DNA of 64,000 nt from Membranipora membranacea (GCA_914767715.1 OU612072.1:1550001-1614000), one strand, 5' to 3'. Positions 1-12,245 are shown, counted from the stretch's first letter. Translations and numbers: made by a program. Notes: generated by a model not told the origin, from the letters alone.

Positions 1-548
1 AGGCCTAGTAAGGTGACAGGCACTTTTTTCCCACCCTCACACCTATTGTGTAACAAGGTGTATAGCTGTTTCTCAGTCCACAATGGTAATAAATTCAAAT
101 AAAACTGATTAGAAAAGTTATCGCTGTTTTATTGCTCTCACTCATATCTGAAACCTGTGAAGTGGTCTGCAGCCCCTCTCCAGCATGAACATAGGCAATG
201 GTTTATCAGTAGCTAAACATTCCTAGAGATTCAACAAAAACTAAAAAAAGACAACTCTTTGTTTTTGTGTTTTTGCTGGCCCAAATCTTCTTTTTTTTTC
301 TCATTAAAACTTGGCTATTATCTCTCAATATATAGATATTTAAAGTTGCAGCTGATGAGTGTTTCTAACCATGCATGAATACTCTACGGATGCCGGGGGG
401 CTGTTGGGGAGGAGGGGGGGGGGGGTCAAGAGTTTGAGGGGCTCAGTCTAGTTAGGTATATCTTCTAGATTTTGATGTGACCATCGTTGTAATGTCAGTC
501 TGTTTATGAATATTATATATCAGGAACTGGTAAAAGCAAGAAACAAAC
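1..548. other. Non-coding stretch, probably intron of the DUF885 gene
   Basis: No exon could be supported on either strand. The stretch is AT-rich and holds a short poly-G tract around 395-425. It lies 3' of the last recognised exon of the minus-strand DUF885 gene, so it is most likely intron sequence before the missing C-terminal exons. Confidence 0.5.
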
Positions 549-3500
549 CTTTTTCATCTCGTCTGTGATGCGTAAAGTCTCGCTGAGTCCTAACTGATGG
601 ACGTATTGAGGAGTGATAGTGGGTAGAGTGTAATACCTCAGAGTGTTTGTGTAGAAGTCAGCTCCCCCTGGTAGATGTGACACGCCCTCATGATCATAAT
701 CTCGGGCAACAGGTAAATAATCCTATAGACAAAAATAAATATGGATGTTGAAAATCTTCACAAGCAATGTTTTAATTCAATTTATTTAATATTTTGGCGC
801 AAAACAGGAGCACGTCATAGTTGATAGCTGTGAATTGTAACCAGAATGTATATAAAATACATAATTATTATAAATCATTAATATTGATTTCAATTCAATT
901 TATTTCAATTCAATTTAATATCAATTCTGGCACCAAGTTTATTCCTCATATACGTCAATGATCTTTTATCCTACACAATACATTCCAAGGCATTTGCCTA
1001 CGCTGATGATACAGTTTTCGTATCAAAATCTGACAACTTTGATACACTTAATGATTTATGTAATACTGATCTACACTTGATAGAAAGTTGGTGTAGGAAT
1101 AATAGGATGTTGTCAAACATAAAAAAATCTCACTATATGCTTGTACAACCCTCTCATAGAGCCACATCTCTAGATTTAGATCTAAAAATTAACCATAAAA
1201 GATTAATCCGAAATCATGATGATGATGATGATGATGATGTGTTTATTTGTCTCATCAATTAGAGAAATAAAATGCTTCATGTGAGTGCTCTCTTGTTAAA
1301 AGTATGGACGGTAAAAATAAATGGATAAAAATTCACATAAAAAGTTTACTTTTTTGAAAAAACGCTATTTAGATAGTGAACACAGTTAGCTCTAAAACAA
1401 AGTTTGCGAAGGTTTACTCTGTACCGGATGGTGGAATATCGGCCTGATACCAAACTCCTTGGTTTTATTTTGAATGACTCATTGACATGGGATGATCATG
1501 TAGACCAGATTTGCACCAAAATAAACCAAAGTTTGGCATTATTCCAGAAATGCAGGGCATTTCTAGATAGTAAATCATCTCGTAACTTTTATTTCCAGTA
1601 TGTCTTTTGTCATATGATATATGGCATCCGCACATATGGCGACCTATCACCACAATATATTCTTGAAAGAATATACCATAGACTTAATATACTACCTAGA
1701 CAGGACAATGCTTATGCTTCACTGATCATAATGTGTCCCACTTAAATAGCACGACATGACGTAATTAGTTTGTGCTGTGAGGCATAGTTTACTATATACC
1801 ATTCAATGAAATAATGTGAAAAATCAAGGGACGCCGCGCATGATATCAGCTCTTGTCCGGCCCCTAATTATTTAAACACAGAGAAAATTTGTGAGTTTGT
1901 GTAAAAGACCGTTCCGCACGAGATGGTATAAAAATTGACTCCTTAGGCGAATCTAGAGCGAGAACAGACCTGATAAGTTACAATCATTAGCCAATAAATA
2001 CTGAAACAAATACAGCCATCTACCACTACTATTCAAATGCACAGAATACCCACAACACAGTATCACAAATATTTTGTTGGATGAGCCAGATCAAAGCACC
2101 ACCACCATCATCATAGATTTTTGCATAAATATTCCTAGTCATGACTGAGCACAACCTGCTCAGCTTGGATTCCTTGTTACAAGTTTTTACTGCAATTTTT
2201 TTGTCGCGTCATGAGGAAGAATAGATCTGTGCTGGAAATTGAGTATGCCAACTCCAGGTATGTATGTATGTATCATGAAGCTAGGGTACGTGGCACATAT
2301 ATATATATATTAAGTCTATGGTCATCTCTCATCAATGAAATAATATAGTAAATCAAGGCACGCAGGGTATAATACCAGCCAAATTATATTAGATCTGTTT
2401 TAATTTATGAGATACAAATTATCAAAACAAATACAGCCCTGTACTGAAACAGAAGATGAAAGATACTATGTAAACAAAGTGGTTACTGGTTTTAATATTC
2501 ATACTTCGTTGAGATTATTTATTTATATAACGTGAACCTGCGTCCTGCAGCCTGCTGTCTCATCTTCACAAGAAAGCCCAGCTGCAATTTTACTATCATC
2601 AGTTGCGAGATACAAGGCAAACATAGAAGTTCTGGATATAATACCCACGCCGCTCAGTTTATAGGAAAACTATTTTTAAATGAGCCTACAGCCTGCTACC
2701 TCGTCTTCACAAGATGATAATCTGGCTGCCTCATCTTCACAAGATGATAATCTTGCTGCCTCATCTTCACAAGATGAAAATCCTGCTGCTACCACTTCAC
2801 AAGATGATAAAGTAAGAAACAGCCCAGTGGTGGCTCTCATGTATGCATTGTCATATTTCCGTCTTTATTGGATTGAATTTTTTGGCATAATTTCTGCTTG
2901 TCCCATCCATCTAAGATCTAAATCAATTAAATATTGTCATATAATAATACCCACATCCTTCTATACATGCACATAAATTTAAGGCTATAGACATAGTAAA
3001 TAATAATCGATGGGTGTGATAAAATTTGAATGTAAGAAAAAAAAGGTGGAACGATAGTGATGGGACGGGGGGGGGGGGGCTGGAGGGAAACTATTTGAGA
3101 TGACAATTCTGATTTACTCCCGAAATATCTAACTCAGAACTGGCACAGCAGTCAAAAAGTGTGAGTAGACTTAATCGGTGATCTCGCAAATCTTTCTTGG
3201 CCATGCTGATGCTCCTATGAAATTGATTTGACAATTTCTGTTTATCATATCAAAAGCTGTAGTTTAATGATAATTATTTGTATATGTTATCATTTGTGAT
3301 GCTTTTAAAAAAGTCATCTAGAAACTGGTGTGCTGCCTACGGCTGTGGAAATACCCCGGCAGGAAATCCTAATTTAAGCTTCCACGCCTTCCCCAGAAAT
3401 AACGAGGAGAGACTAAAGGTATGGGTTTCGGCCGTTAAACGCAAATATGCTGTTCTATGTAGCGAACATTTGAAACGAGATACATTTAGAAGGCCTCCTG

Positions 3501-6500
3501 GTGTGGGTGGGAGAGCTTTGCTCAAAAAGGATGCTATCCCAACAATTTTCCAATCCTTCCAACACTATCTACAAACCCCTAAAAGTGAAGAGATATACGC
3601 TGGTCAGAATACACCATGAAACAACCAAACTCGCAGCAAACACTGACAATAAGCGCTCCAAACTGAGCAGGCTTATTGTGTTCAGTGACTCAGTCATATC
3701 TAATTTTCAGCGATCGCTGATAGTGATAGTGTCTCGTTTGGAAATTTTGCAGCAATCACCGATAGTGGTAGTTTTCTAGTCTTTGACCCATCCGCAAAAT
3801 TCAGTATAATCCCACAGTATATATTTTTTTTGATAAGTAGGTGTAAGAAGTGGTTAGCTTACATTGCTCTACTAATTTGATTAATTTTAACGTATACTGC
3901 AACCAGTCATATCTAACTTTGCAATGCTCGCTGATAGTGGTAGTATTTTTAATTTTTGTCGTGCCCACAACAGCAATAGTGGTAGCCGTTAGCCTTGGTC
4001 GTGCCCTCATAAATTAGTATAATCCCGCAGTAACAGCCCTCTGTTTTGTCATGTAGTGATAAAAGTGGTTAAGTACAGGGCTGTATTTGTTTTGATAATT
4101 TTTATCTCATAAATTAAAACAGATCTAATAAAATTTGGCTGGTATTATACCCTGCGTGTCTTGATTTACTATATTATTTCATGGATGAGAGATTACCAAA
4201 GACTTTATATATATATATATATATGTCACTTACCCTAGCTTCATCATACATACATATCTGGAGTTGGCATACTCAATTTACAGCACAGATCTATTCTTCC
4301 TCATGAAGCGACAATAAAATTTGCAGTAAAATCTTTTAACAAGGAATCCAAGCTGAGCAGGTTGTGCTCAGTCATGACTAGGAATATTTATGCAAAAATC
4401 TATGATGATGGTGGTGGTGCTTTGATCTGGCTCATCCAACAAAATATTTGTGATACTGTGTTGTGGGTATTCTGTGCATTTAAATAGTAGTGGTAGAAGT
4501 GTTAAGAGTAGACGGCTGTATTTGTTTCAATATTTATTGGCTAATGATTGTAACTTATCAGGTCTGTTCTCGCTTTGGATTCGCCTAAGGAGTCAATTTT
4601 TTATACCATTTTATACCAGGTCTTTTACATAAACTCACAAATTTTCTCTGTGTTTAAATAATTAGGGGCCGGACAAGAGCTGATATCATGCGCGGCGTCC
4701 CTTGATTCTTCACATTATTTCATTCAATGGTATATAGTAAACTATGGCTCACAGCACAAACTAATTACGTCATGTCGTGCTATTTAAGTGGGACAGTATT
4801 GAATGCTATTGGCCTGTCTAGGTAGTATATTAAGTCTATGGAATATACTTGCTCCAAAAGAGGGCTTTCCGCCTAATAGCAAATGTCAACCACATACCAT
4901 ATCATCTAATACATGCAAGAGATTTACATACATCTCTTGGTCTGATTCCTTTTCCTCTCCTTGCAGGTCATTTCACCTGTATTTTTGGTTTTCAAATTTT
5001 GCATTTGATTGCACCTGACTTTCTTTTGGAAGGCTTTATTCCAGCTAGCTCTAAAACCTTTTTTAGAGACAAATACCTATTACATTATCACACTGATCAA
5101 TAAAGACAAAAAATCACTACAACTTTTAACTCTTTACCAATTCAGATACGCTCAGCAACCAAACTTACTCATTTTAAACAACAACTATCAAAGCACTATA
5201 TATCCTATTTATTCTTGTTACTTGAGTATTTTTTCTTTTTCTCTCCGCTTAAGTTTTTTCTTTTTTGTTCTGTCACTGCATGAAAAACATTCCTAAAGAT
5301 GATGTAGAATGACAATAAAAGTATATATATTGATTGTGAAATCTTTCCATTGAGTCAATACTCAATAACAATACCGATCAAGTACCAGTGTAGTCAAACT
5401 TAATTTTATACATAAAAATCGTTTTATGATATATATATATATTTTTAAATTCTATCAAACGACTTGAATATCCTGTGTTTACGATAGTAAATTTTGCCAT
5501 ATTGAAATTTCCATTTTGGGTTTTTATGGTTTGAATGTTTTTTGGGTTCTACTTATGCTTTTCATCAAAATTATTCAATGTCACATTAATGAGCTTGGTT
5601 GATATTAATGTGTAATACATGTACGGGTATCTGTCAATATCTCAAGAAATAATACTGAATACATATAAATAAATACATGCCATCAATTGTCACTTAATAA
5701 CCACTAAAAATTGAGGCCAGTTCCATTATTCGTCAAAATTTTCAAAAAAGTTACTAAACTCTGCGTGAGTTATTGCATATCACCATATATTAGCATGGCT
5801 TTATCCCGTTAGTTATTCCCCTAAATTATGAACTTGAAGTCTCAATAGTGTGGTTTCCTCTCAAGCATAGAGTGCTGGTGGGCGTTGGCCGCATACAGCC
5901 TGTTTTCCTAATTAGCATGTTAACTTTTTGTTTTTAACTGCCGTTTGTAAGAACAGCTTAAATCTCTATGGTAATTTTGCAAATATGGGAAGTTCTGAAT
6001 AAGTTGTTTATCCTCCGTTAAGTTTCAACTGACATAAGTTGTTGCCAGGAAAGGAAAGCAATTCTGTGAGTGAGCTCGATTTATCTAACTAAAAATCTCT
6101 ACTGCCACCTTGGTCCCTTGGTGCAGGACAGAATCTCTGCGTGTTGGTGTTGCCAGATAGCAACTCTGACCTCGAACGTAATCTGTGTGATGGCCCTCTA
6201 TCACCTGGCAGTAATTTACACTGAAACCTGTTGAAATAATGTAATCGTTCAAAAATGTAGTAAACTTGATGAGCTGTTATGTGTCCCGAACTCTGCTTGG
6301 CTGTAAGAGTCTGATGACTATCATCAGCCTAAGTTTGTGTGTAGATATGATGAACTGTTCTCCTGTGATCTATTCCCAATATATTCCAGTACTATCAGTG
6401 ACATGTCTGTCTTCTTTGCAATCATAGCGCAGTATAATTCCTGGCTCTCCGTTTCCACCTTTGTTTAGCTGATCAATCATAGTTCTCAACTCAAGCAAGC

Positions 6501-9500
6501 AAGCTTAGTGTATAAATTTGACCTCTTCTGTATGTGCTGTCAATGCACTTTGATCTTATTTATACGTTGTGTAGCGAATGATCATTATTCCGTCACCCTA
6601 GCCTTGTCATGCAGCTAACTACTTTGATTTGAGGGCAATGCTACTGTCATCTGTGTAGTGAGGTGAGGGAGGGTTGGGCAGGTTCGGTACAGCCTGTTGA
6701 TACCAGCTGGCTACTGTCTGTTCCATGTGTTCTGTATTGGTATGATTGATGTCCCTGTGTAGTATGTACCCACGCTTGGTCAGTAGTTAGCAGTAGTTAC
6801 AGCCTTGAGAAACTTTACTGATATACATAAAGGAATTTGTTCATCTCCTATTTTCTTCTTCTGAATCATCAATTATTCCATTTTTTACCGCTGGATATCT
6901 CCTCCCGCATAATCAAAAATGCCTGATTGTTTGATTGTATGACGGCTAACTTTACCCGGCATGTTCTGGTCCTAATCATTAACATTAAAAGGAAAGCAAC
7001 ACAATAATTTTCCCATTTTTCATTGTAACCTGTCAATCGTAGATTATTTTCCCTCTTCATGTGCAGCCAAACATTGACCTTGGATTGCTATGCATTCCTC
7101 TTTTTACTGCTGATGAATAAAGTATAATTCAGACTATCTTCATCGTAATTTGAGCATCTTTTTTAACAAAGGTAAATCTGTCAATTGTCAGCGCACTCAC
7201 CCTCTCCATTTTGTTTGTGTATGTTTCTATCTTCTGACGGAGTGTATCACAATCTCTCTTACCCTCCTCATAGAAAGAGCTAAATTTACAAAGAAGGTGT
7301 TACATTAAATTTATATAAGACAAGTTTATTGGGTGTATCGTTTGTTGAATTATCAAATAAGCAAACACACAAATCTACTAAAAATTCAAGCGCAATTTGC
7401 GTACTCGTAGCTGTGGTCCTAGGTAAAGTGTGCTGCATGCATGGGCTACAATAAAGCCTCAAGGTAATGATTTACAGTAACAGCATTAGTTTAAGTGCTC
7501 AAACGGTGCAAGATGCTGGTAGAGGCATTTCATTATCAAACACTTGATAATGAAATGCCTCTACCAGCATCTTGCACCGTTTGAGCACTTAAACTATAAC
7601 AGCATGGCTCAAGTTGTTTATTTATCGGGTCGGTATTGTCTCAAAGAATCAACCCCCCCTGGGAAATAAAAGTGTAAGTCTATATAATATAAACTTGGTT
7701 ATTTACTTCACCTGTTGATTGTTGCGATATTCAGGTAGATCCACGGCTGGAAAGCAAAGAAGTTGTCTGTAGAGTTGGATATGGCATCCCTGAGAGAGTC
7801 TATCCATGCTTCCTAGGATACGGACAACACTGTTACAGACAAACTGACATAGTGACAAAGAGATAATACCTGCATTCATTTTGGCCATTGCACCTCTCAT
7901 ATGATCTTAAAATCATTATTTACCAGGGAAGCAAAAGAGAAACGGGAGACTCTAAAACTTTTGAATTCTTAAGCCTTTTGCTCTGACTTTATGTCACTCT
8001 TCACAGTAGTTCACCACACTTTGTCATACATAATGTTGAATAAAAAAAACACCGAGCCAATTAGATCCAACAACATGCAGGGATAGAGTCTACTTTGTGC
8101 AACGGTATCGATCTGTACCTCAAATAACTTCTTGGGGAAGGGTAGGGGGATTATTTTGACCCCTTAATTGACAGTTGGTTGCTTGGTATCGGTCTTGCCC
8201 CGCCTTAGTAGGTGCAATGGTTGTGGCTTGCAGCTTCTTATGGGACAACTGTGCCCCTCATGTATCTGCTTCATTATCGCACAGGTGCTGTAGCATAATT
8301 TTAACAACACCACACCATGAACATCGTTACCGATACATCACAGCTTTACAACTCACCACATTATACTTAGCTTTGGTTAGTCCAGTAGAGATTGCCTGAT
8401 CCATTAATATTAGCTGGTCATCAAACTGAAAACACAAACAATCGTATTCTATGCAGGTTCCAGCCATAAAAAAAAACCATTAATTAAAAACAATTTATGT
8501 ATCACCTGGTCATCATGTACAAGACTGAAGTTAGAAATGAAAATAGAAACATACCAATGTCTGTAGACCGAGAACTCGTTTGTGCCAGTTAACAAGCTTC
8601 TCATATGATGGAATACGTTCGAGTCGCAGAGAGTCGGGCAAAGCAGATAATTCTCCATTCAATGTAACTGTGTAACTAAAACATAATAAAAACAGTCATC
8701 ATAAACATCTCATCGCAGCAAGTTAAACATGTTATGACGCTAACATGGAATGGAATGGAATAAGATGGAATGTTGGTCAAATAACAAGTACTTGGAGAAG
8801 GAGGATCTATGTTAGTGGATGCTAGCCATATCGTATTTTAATCTTATCATTTTTTAAGCCTAAGACACCCTTAGATAAATATAATTAGCAACAATGATTG
8901 GCCCTAAACTCCCTAAAGTTTATCTCTGGTTGCACAATTTCATACTTCTCGTAAAAGCCTCAGACTCTATAATAATAGTACACTTTGTAACTTACTTCCT
9001 AAACTCAGCGCCTCTCAGGTAAACATCCAGAGAATCTTTCATAATTTTTATCCCGATTTCATCTTGCCTTGACTCAAACTCTCCCCTGGCTAGCAGGGCG
9101 TCTGCTTGAGATTTCAGTGTCCTTGATTCTGCCTATCAGACATGGTACATTACATTATATTAGGTGGTTTGTAGAATCAGGTACCAACTCCTCAGTCAGA
9201 AGGTGAAAACAGCACATTTATGGTTATCATATATTATGTACAATGCTCAAGTCCAAAAATTTGGGTATATAGAATGTACGAAGAGTTTACAAGCACAATC
9301 ACATCATGAGTTAGTTAATTATACCAAGTTAGTTAGTTAGTAATTATACGGAGTTAGTTAACTACACCTTGATTATACATCAATCAATTATATTATCAAT
9401 TAATACTAACTACTTGTATTCATGAATGAATTTACATGCAATTATATTCATGAGGCCTAAAAAAAGGGAAGTTCCTGAAGTGTCGAAGTCCTAAAGGAGT

Positions 9501-12245
9501 AAAGTTTTCACAGGAAAGAAATTCCCCATTGTGCATATGCTTGCAAAAAGCTTATAGAACTAACTAGTCACAGCTTTTCTTCTTTGTCAAAACTCCAAAA
9601 ATTACATCGCCCCAAAACTATTTAAGCTAAAAGCTTCCCTCACTAAGGTAATCAAACAAATACCCAACTACAGTAGAACTATTATATCAGTATACATTAG
9701 AGAGGTGAACCTCTGGATGTCATATTACACAGCTCACAGTTAAAACTAAGGGTAAACCTCACAATTCTTCTGTTAAAGGCAGCATGATTCCATTCCTCTA
9801 TCTTATCCTGATACTTGTCGAGGCCCAGTGAGGAGGCAAACCAGGGATTCTCTCTGATCTTAAAGTCAAAGTAGCTATCAGTCAGCACCTGGGCCTCGGC
9901 TGATGTCACTATCTGGGCGTCAGCTGTCCGGCCTAGTTATGAGAGAAATAAATGCAATCGCCAAATGACAACATACCAGTTACATAATTGTTGGACATGA
10001 TCCGAATTCGCACTACCCCACACAGGAGAGGTATACACCCGAGGGTGCTGGGGGCTGGAACAATCAACAATGAAAGCTCCCCCAGTGGGACTCGAACCCA
10101 CAACTCCTGCGGCACTAATCGCCTGGCAGTGAATAGCAAGCGCGCTAACCGATTGCGCCATCTCACCATCCCCAAAAAAGAATGGGTCGATGGCGCTAAT
10201 TAGATAGCCCGCTATTCACTACTCAGAGTTGTGTTCTCTCATCCCACAGCACATTCCAATCCACCATTGCCACCCTATGAAACACAGCGTACGTGTTAGG
10301 GTTATTGGCCTTACATGGCCCATTGCTGGGACCCCTTTTAGTAGGTTTAGCTGCCTTTCCAGCTTGTCAGCATGTCTTTCCATGCTGTCACATGTCTTTC
10401 CATGAGTCAGTCAGTAGACAAGTACACAGGAGAGGTATACACCCGAGGGTGCTGGGGGCTGGAACAATCAACAATGAAAGCTCCCCCAGTGGGACTCGAA
10501 CCCACAACTCCTGCGGCACTAATCGCCTGGCAGTGAATAGCAAGCGCGCTAACCGATTGCGCCATCTCACCATCCCCAAAAAAGAATGGGTCGATGGCGC
10601 TAATTAGATAGCCCGCTATTCACTACTCAGAGTTGTGTTCTCTCATCCCACAGCACATTCCAATCCACCATTGCCACCCTATGAAACACAGCGTACGTGT
10701 TAGGGTTATTGGCCTTACATGGCCCATTGCTGGGACCCCTTTTAGTAGGTTTAGCTGTCTTTCCAGCTTGTCAGCATGTCTTTCCATGCTGTCACATGTC
10801 TTTCCATGAGTCAGTCAGTAGACAAGTACACAGGAGAGGTATACACCCGAGGGTGCTGGGGGCTGGAACAATCAACAATGAAAGCTCCCCCAGTGGGACT
10901 CGAACCCACAACTCCTGCGGCACTAATCGCCTGGCAGTGAATAGCAAGCGCGCTAACCGATTGCGCCATCTCACCATCCCCAAAAAAGAATGGGTCGATG
11001 GCGCTAATTAGATAGCCCGCTATTCACTACTCAGAGTTGTGTTCTCTCATCCCACAGCACATTCCAATCCACCATTGCCACCCTATGAAACACAGCGTAC
11101 GTGTTAGGGTTATTGGCCTTACATGGCCCATTGCTGGGACCCCTTTTAGTAGGTTTAGCTGTCTTTCCAGCTTGTCAGCATGTCTTTCCATGCTGTCACA
11201 TGTCTTTCCATGAGTCAGTCAGTAGACAAGTACACAGGAGAGGTATACACCCGAGGGTGCTGGGGGCTGGAACAATCAACAATGAAAGCTCCCCCAGTGG
11301 GACTCGAACCCACAACTCCTGCGGCACTAATCGCCTGGCAGTGAATAGCAAGCGCGCTAACCGATTGCGCCATCTCACCATCCCCAAAAAAGAATGGGTC
11401 GATGGCGCTAATTAGATAGCCCGCTATTCACTACTCAGAGTTGTGTTCTCTCATCCCACAGCACATTCCAATCCACCATTGCCACCCTATGAAACACAGC
11501 GTACGTGTTAGGGTTATTGGCCTTACATGGCCCATTGCTGGGACCCCTTTTAGTAGGTTTAGCTGTCTTTCCAGCTTGTCAGCATGTCTTTCCATGCTGT
11601 CACATGTCTTTCCATGAGTCAGTCAGTAGACAAGTACACAGGAGAGGTATACACCCGAGGGTGCTGGGGGCTGGAACAATCAACAATGAAAGCTCCCCCA
11701 GTGGGACTCGAACCCACAACTCCTGCGGCACTAATCGCCTGGCAGTGAATAGCAAGCGCGCTAACCGATTGCGCCATCTCACCATCCCCAAAAAAGAATG
11801 GGTCGATGGCGCTAATTAGATAGCCCGCTATTCACTACTCAGAGTTGTGTTCTCTCATCCCACAGCACATTCCAATCCACCATTGCCACCCTATGAAACA
11901 CAGCGTACGTGTTAGGGTTATTGGCCTTACATGGCCCATTGCTGGGACCCCTTTTAGTAGGTTTAGCTGTCTTTCCAGCTTGTCAGCATGTCTTTCCATG
12001 CTGTCAAGCATTTTTTTACAGCAAAGAATTAGTCAAATACATCATGTGTTGAACTGGTCTGATCTATGGCAACACATTGTGACGCTAGGAATTTTGTGTG
12101 TGGACTTCAATAAAAAAATAAACTGACTGATATCGGGTGAAATGTGCATAAACCTGGATTTGAGAAAGAATAGAGTAGTGTATATATGTTACTAACCATG
12201 ACTGTGAAGTGCCAATGATGTAAACAGCAGAACCCAGAGAGCCAT
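549..12245 (-). CDS. Secreted DUF885-family protein, C-terminus off window
   Basis: Exons (minus strand): 12245-12197, 9932-9763, 9132-8996, 8675-8555, 8425-8357, 7812-7712, 7279-7201, 722-549. All phases join, giving 300 residues. Exon 1 encodes a hydrophobic signal peptide (starts MALWVLLFTSLALHSH), so the product is probably secreted or lumenal. Exon 2 has the family's N-terminal pattern (YFDFKIRENPWFASSLGL). Exon 6 reads EAWIDSLRDAISNS, and exon 8 has the GGADFYTNTLRYYT and LGLSETLRITDEM blocks typical of DUF885, a family distantly related to zinc peptidases and found in bacteria and some animals. The family is about 550-600 aa, so roughly half is missing; no further exon was seen at 1-548, and the gene probably runs off the left edge. 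Introns 1 and 7 carry large repeat insertions. The catalytic activity is not known from this sequence. The family call is firm; exon 5 and 6 borders are a little less certain. Confidence 0.86.
1677..4840. mobile_element. THAP-containing DNA transposon, P-element-like, long TIRs, 8-bp TSD
   Basis: The ends are mirror images: 1677 starts CATAGACTTAATATACTACC and 4840 ends with its reverse complement. Inverted similarity continues for roughly 770 bp on each side (about 1677-2445 against 4072-4840), with several small indels. The element is flanked by a perfect 8-bp direct repeat, GAATATAC (1669-1676 and 4841-4848). The host LINE reading frame is resumed exactly across the insertion. The central part carries a THAP zinc-finger coding segment. 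P-superfamily transposons make 8-bp duplications and have N-terminal THAP domains; hAT elements also make 8-bp duplications but lack THAP. No RNase-H-like transposase core was found, so this copy looks non-autonomous. Copies of the terminal motif also occur inside each arm (near 2310-2370 and 4150-4210). Confidence 0.88.
2680..3619 (+). CDS. THAP zinc-finger protein of the DNA transposon (hypothetical, two-exon model)
   Basis: The open frame at 3278-3619 contains a clear THAP domain: a CAAYGCGN motif, then FHAFPRN, a conserved W (in KVWVSAV), CSEHL and a closing AIPTIF-type motif. These supply the C2CH zinc ligands and the AVPTIF box of the family. THAP domains bind DNA in transposases and host regulators. 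Upstream, 2680-2811 encodes a short acidic repeat (SSSQDDNLAA, three to four copies) ending in an AAA|GTAAGA donor. A phase-0 splice from 2811 to an AAG|TCA acceptor at 3313/3314 would join it to the THAP domain. That intron is inferred only. The downstream catalytic part of a P transposase is absent, so the product would be a DNA-binding fragment at most. Confidence 0.6.
5336..7200. other. Intron sequence with no recognised feature
   Basis: This is the right-hand part of the DUF885 intron between exon 8 and exon 7. No exon, RNA gene or repeat could be supported here beyond short AT microsatellites. Confidence 0.5.
7488..7595. repeat. Perfect 52-bp hairpin with 4-nt loop
   Basis: The arms 7488-7539 and 7544-7595 are exact reverse complements around an ACAC loop. 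The hairpin lies in an intron of the DUF885 gene. Complete complementarity points to a recent palindromic duplication or a fold-back element rather than a microRNA precursor, which normally has mismatches. Confidence 0.9.
10021..12006. repeat. Five tandem 404-bp units, each with a tRNA-like SINE head
   Basis: Units start at 10021, 10425, 10829, 11233 and 11637, giving a period of exactly 404 bp. The fifth is cut short at about 12006. The copies are almost identical; one visible difference is C/T in the 'agctgCctttcc' segment of the first unit. Each unit holds a tRNA-like segment on the minus strand and about 300 bp of unrelated sequence. The array sits in the first intron of the DUF885 gene. 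Such uniformity implies very recent amplification or homogenisation by unequal exchange. Confidence 0.95.
10073..10171 (-). repeat. tRNA-derived SINE head with Pol III A and B boxes (first of five)
   Basis: The minus strand reads GGTGAGATGGCGCAATCGG then TTAGCGC, matching a tRNA D-arm and an A box. It then has a perfect T-arm, GTGGG-TTCGAGT-CCCAC, containing a consensus B box GGTTCGAGTCC. The anticodon and acceptor stems do not pair, so it is not a functional tRNA gene. Equivalent copies lie at +404-bp steps to about 11787, and a diverged relative occurs at 57490-57585. Confidence 0.8.

Larger units (their letters stand above)
928..5335 (+). mobile_element. 5'-truncated non-LTR retrotransposon (LINE) copy, interrupted
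   Basis: The left part (about 928-1676) encodes the C-terminal half of a reverse transcriptase: an SLFLIYVNDL segment followed by AFAYADDT, which carries the (F/Y)xDD catalytic box, then the thumb-like part with TKLLGFILNDSLTWDDHVDQ. The right part (4849-5103) continues the same frame with the RLQKRAFRLI-type C-terminal segment, ending in a stop at about 5101-5103 and an AT-rich 3' tail with an AATAAA-like signal near 5320. Two insertions split the copy. One is about 240 bp with a GAT-repeat edge (about 1217-1453); the other is the THAP element at 1677-4840. The 5' half of the LINE is missing, which is normal for target-primed insertion. The copy is dead. It lies in the 6.5-kb intron of the DUF885 gene. 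Confidence 0.85.

Noticed and set aside
1677-4840. hAT transposon
   Set aside because: The 8-bp duplication fits, but the THAP domain and CA...TG ends point to the P superfamily. No hAT dimerisation domain was seen.
7488-7595. MicroRNA precursor
   Set aside because: The stem is perfectly paired over 52 bp with a 4-nt loop, unlike typical pre-miRNAs. It is kept as a fold-back repeat only.
7703-7900. 65-codon minus-strand frame
   Set aside because: It is the wrong frame across DUF885 exon 6. The frame starting at 7812 after the TCCTAG acceptor gives the family-like sequence and fits the phases.
10073-11787. Functional tRNA genes in the 404-bp array
   Set aside because: The D-arm and T-arm are good, but no anticodon stem or acceptor stem pairs, so these are SINE heads.
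10293-11819. Repeated open frames of about 104 and 63 codons in the array
   Set aside because: They recur only because the DNA repeats. They run through the tRNA-like sequence on both strands with no family match.
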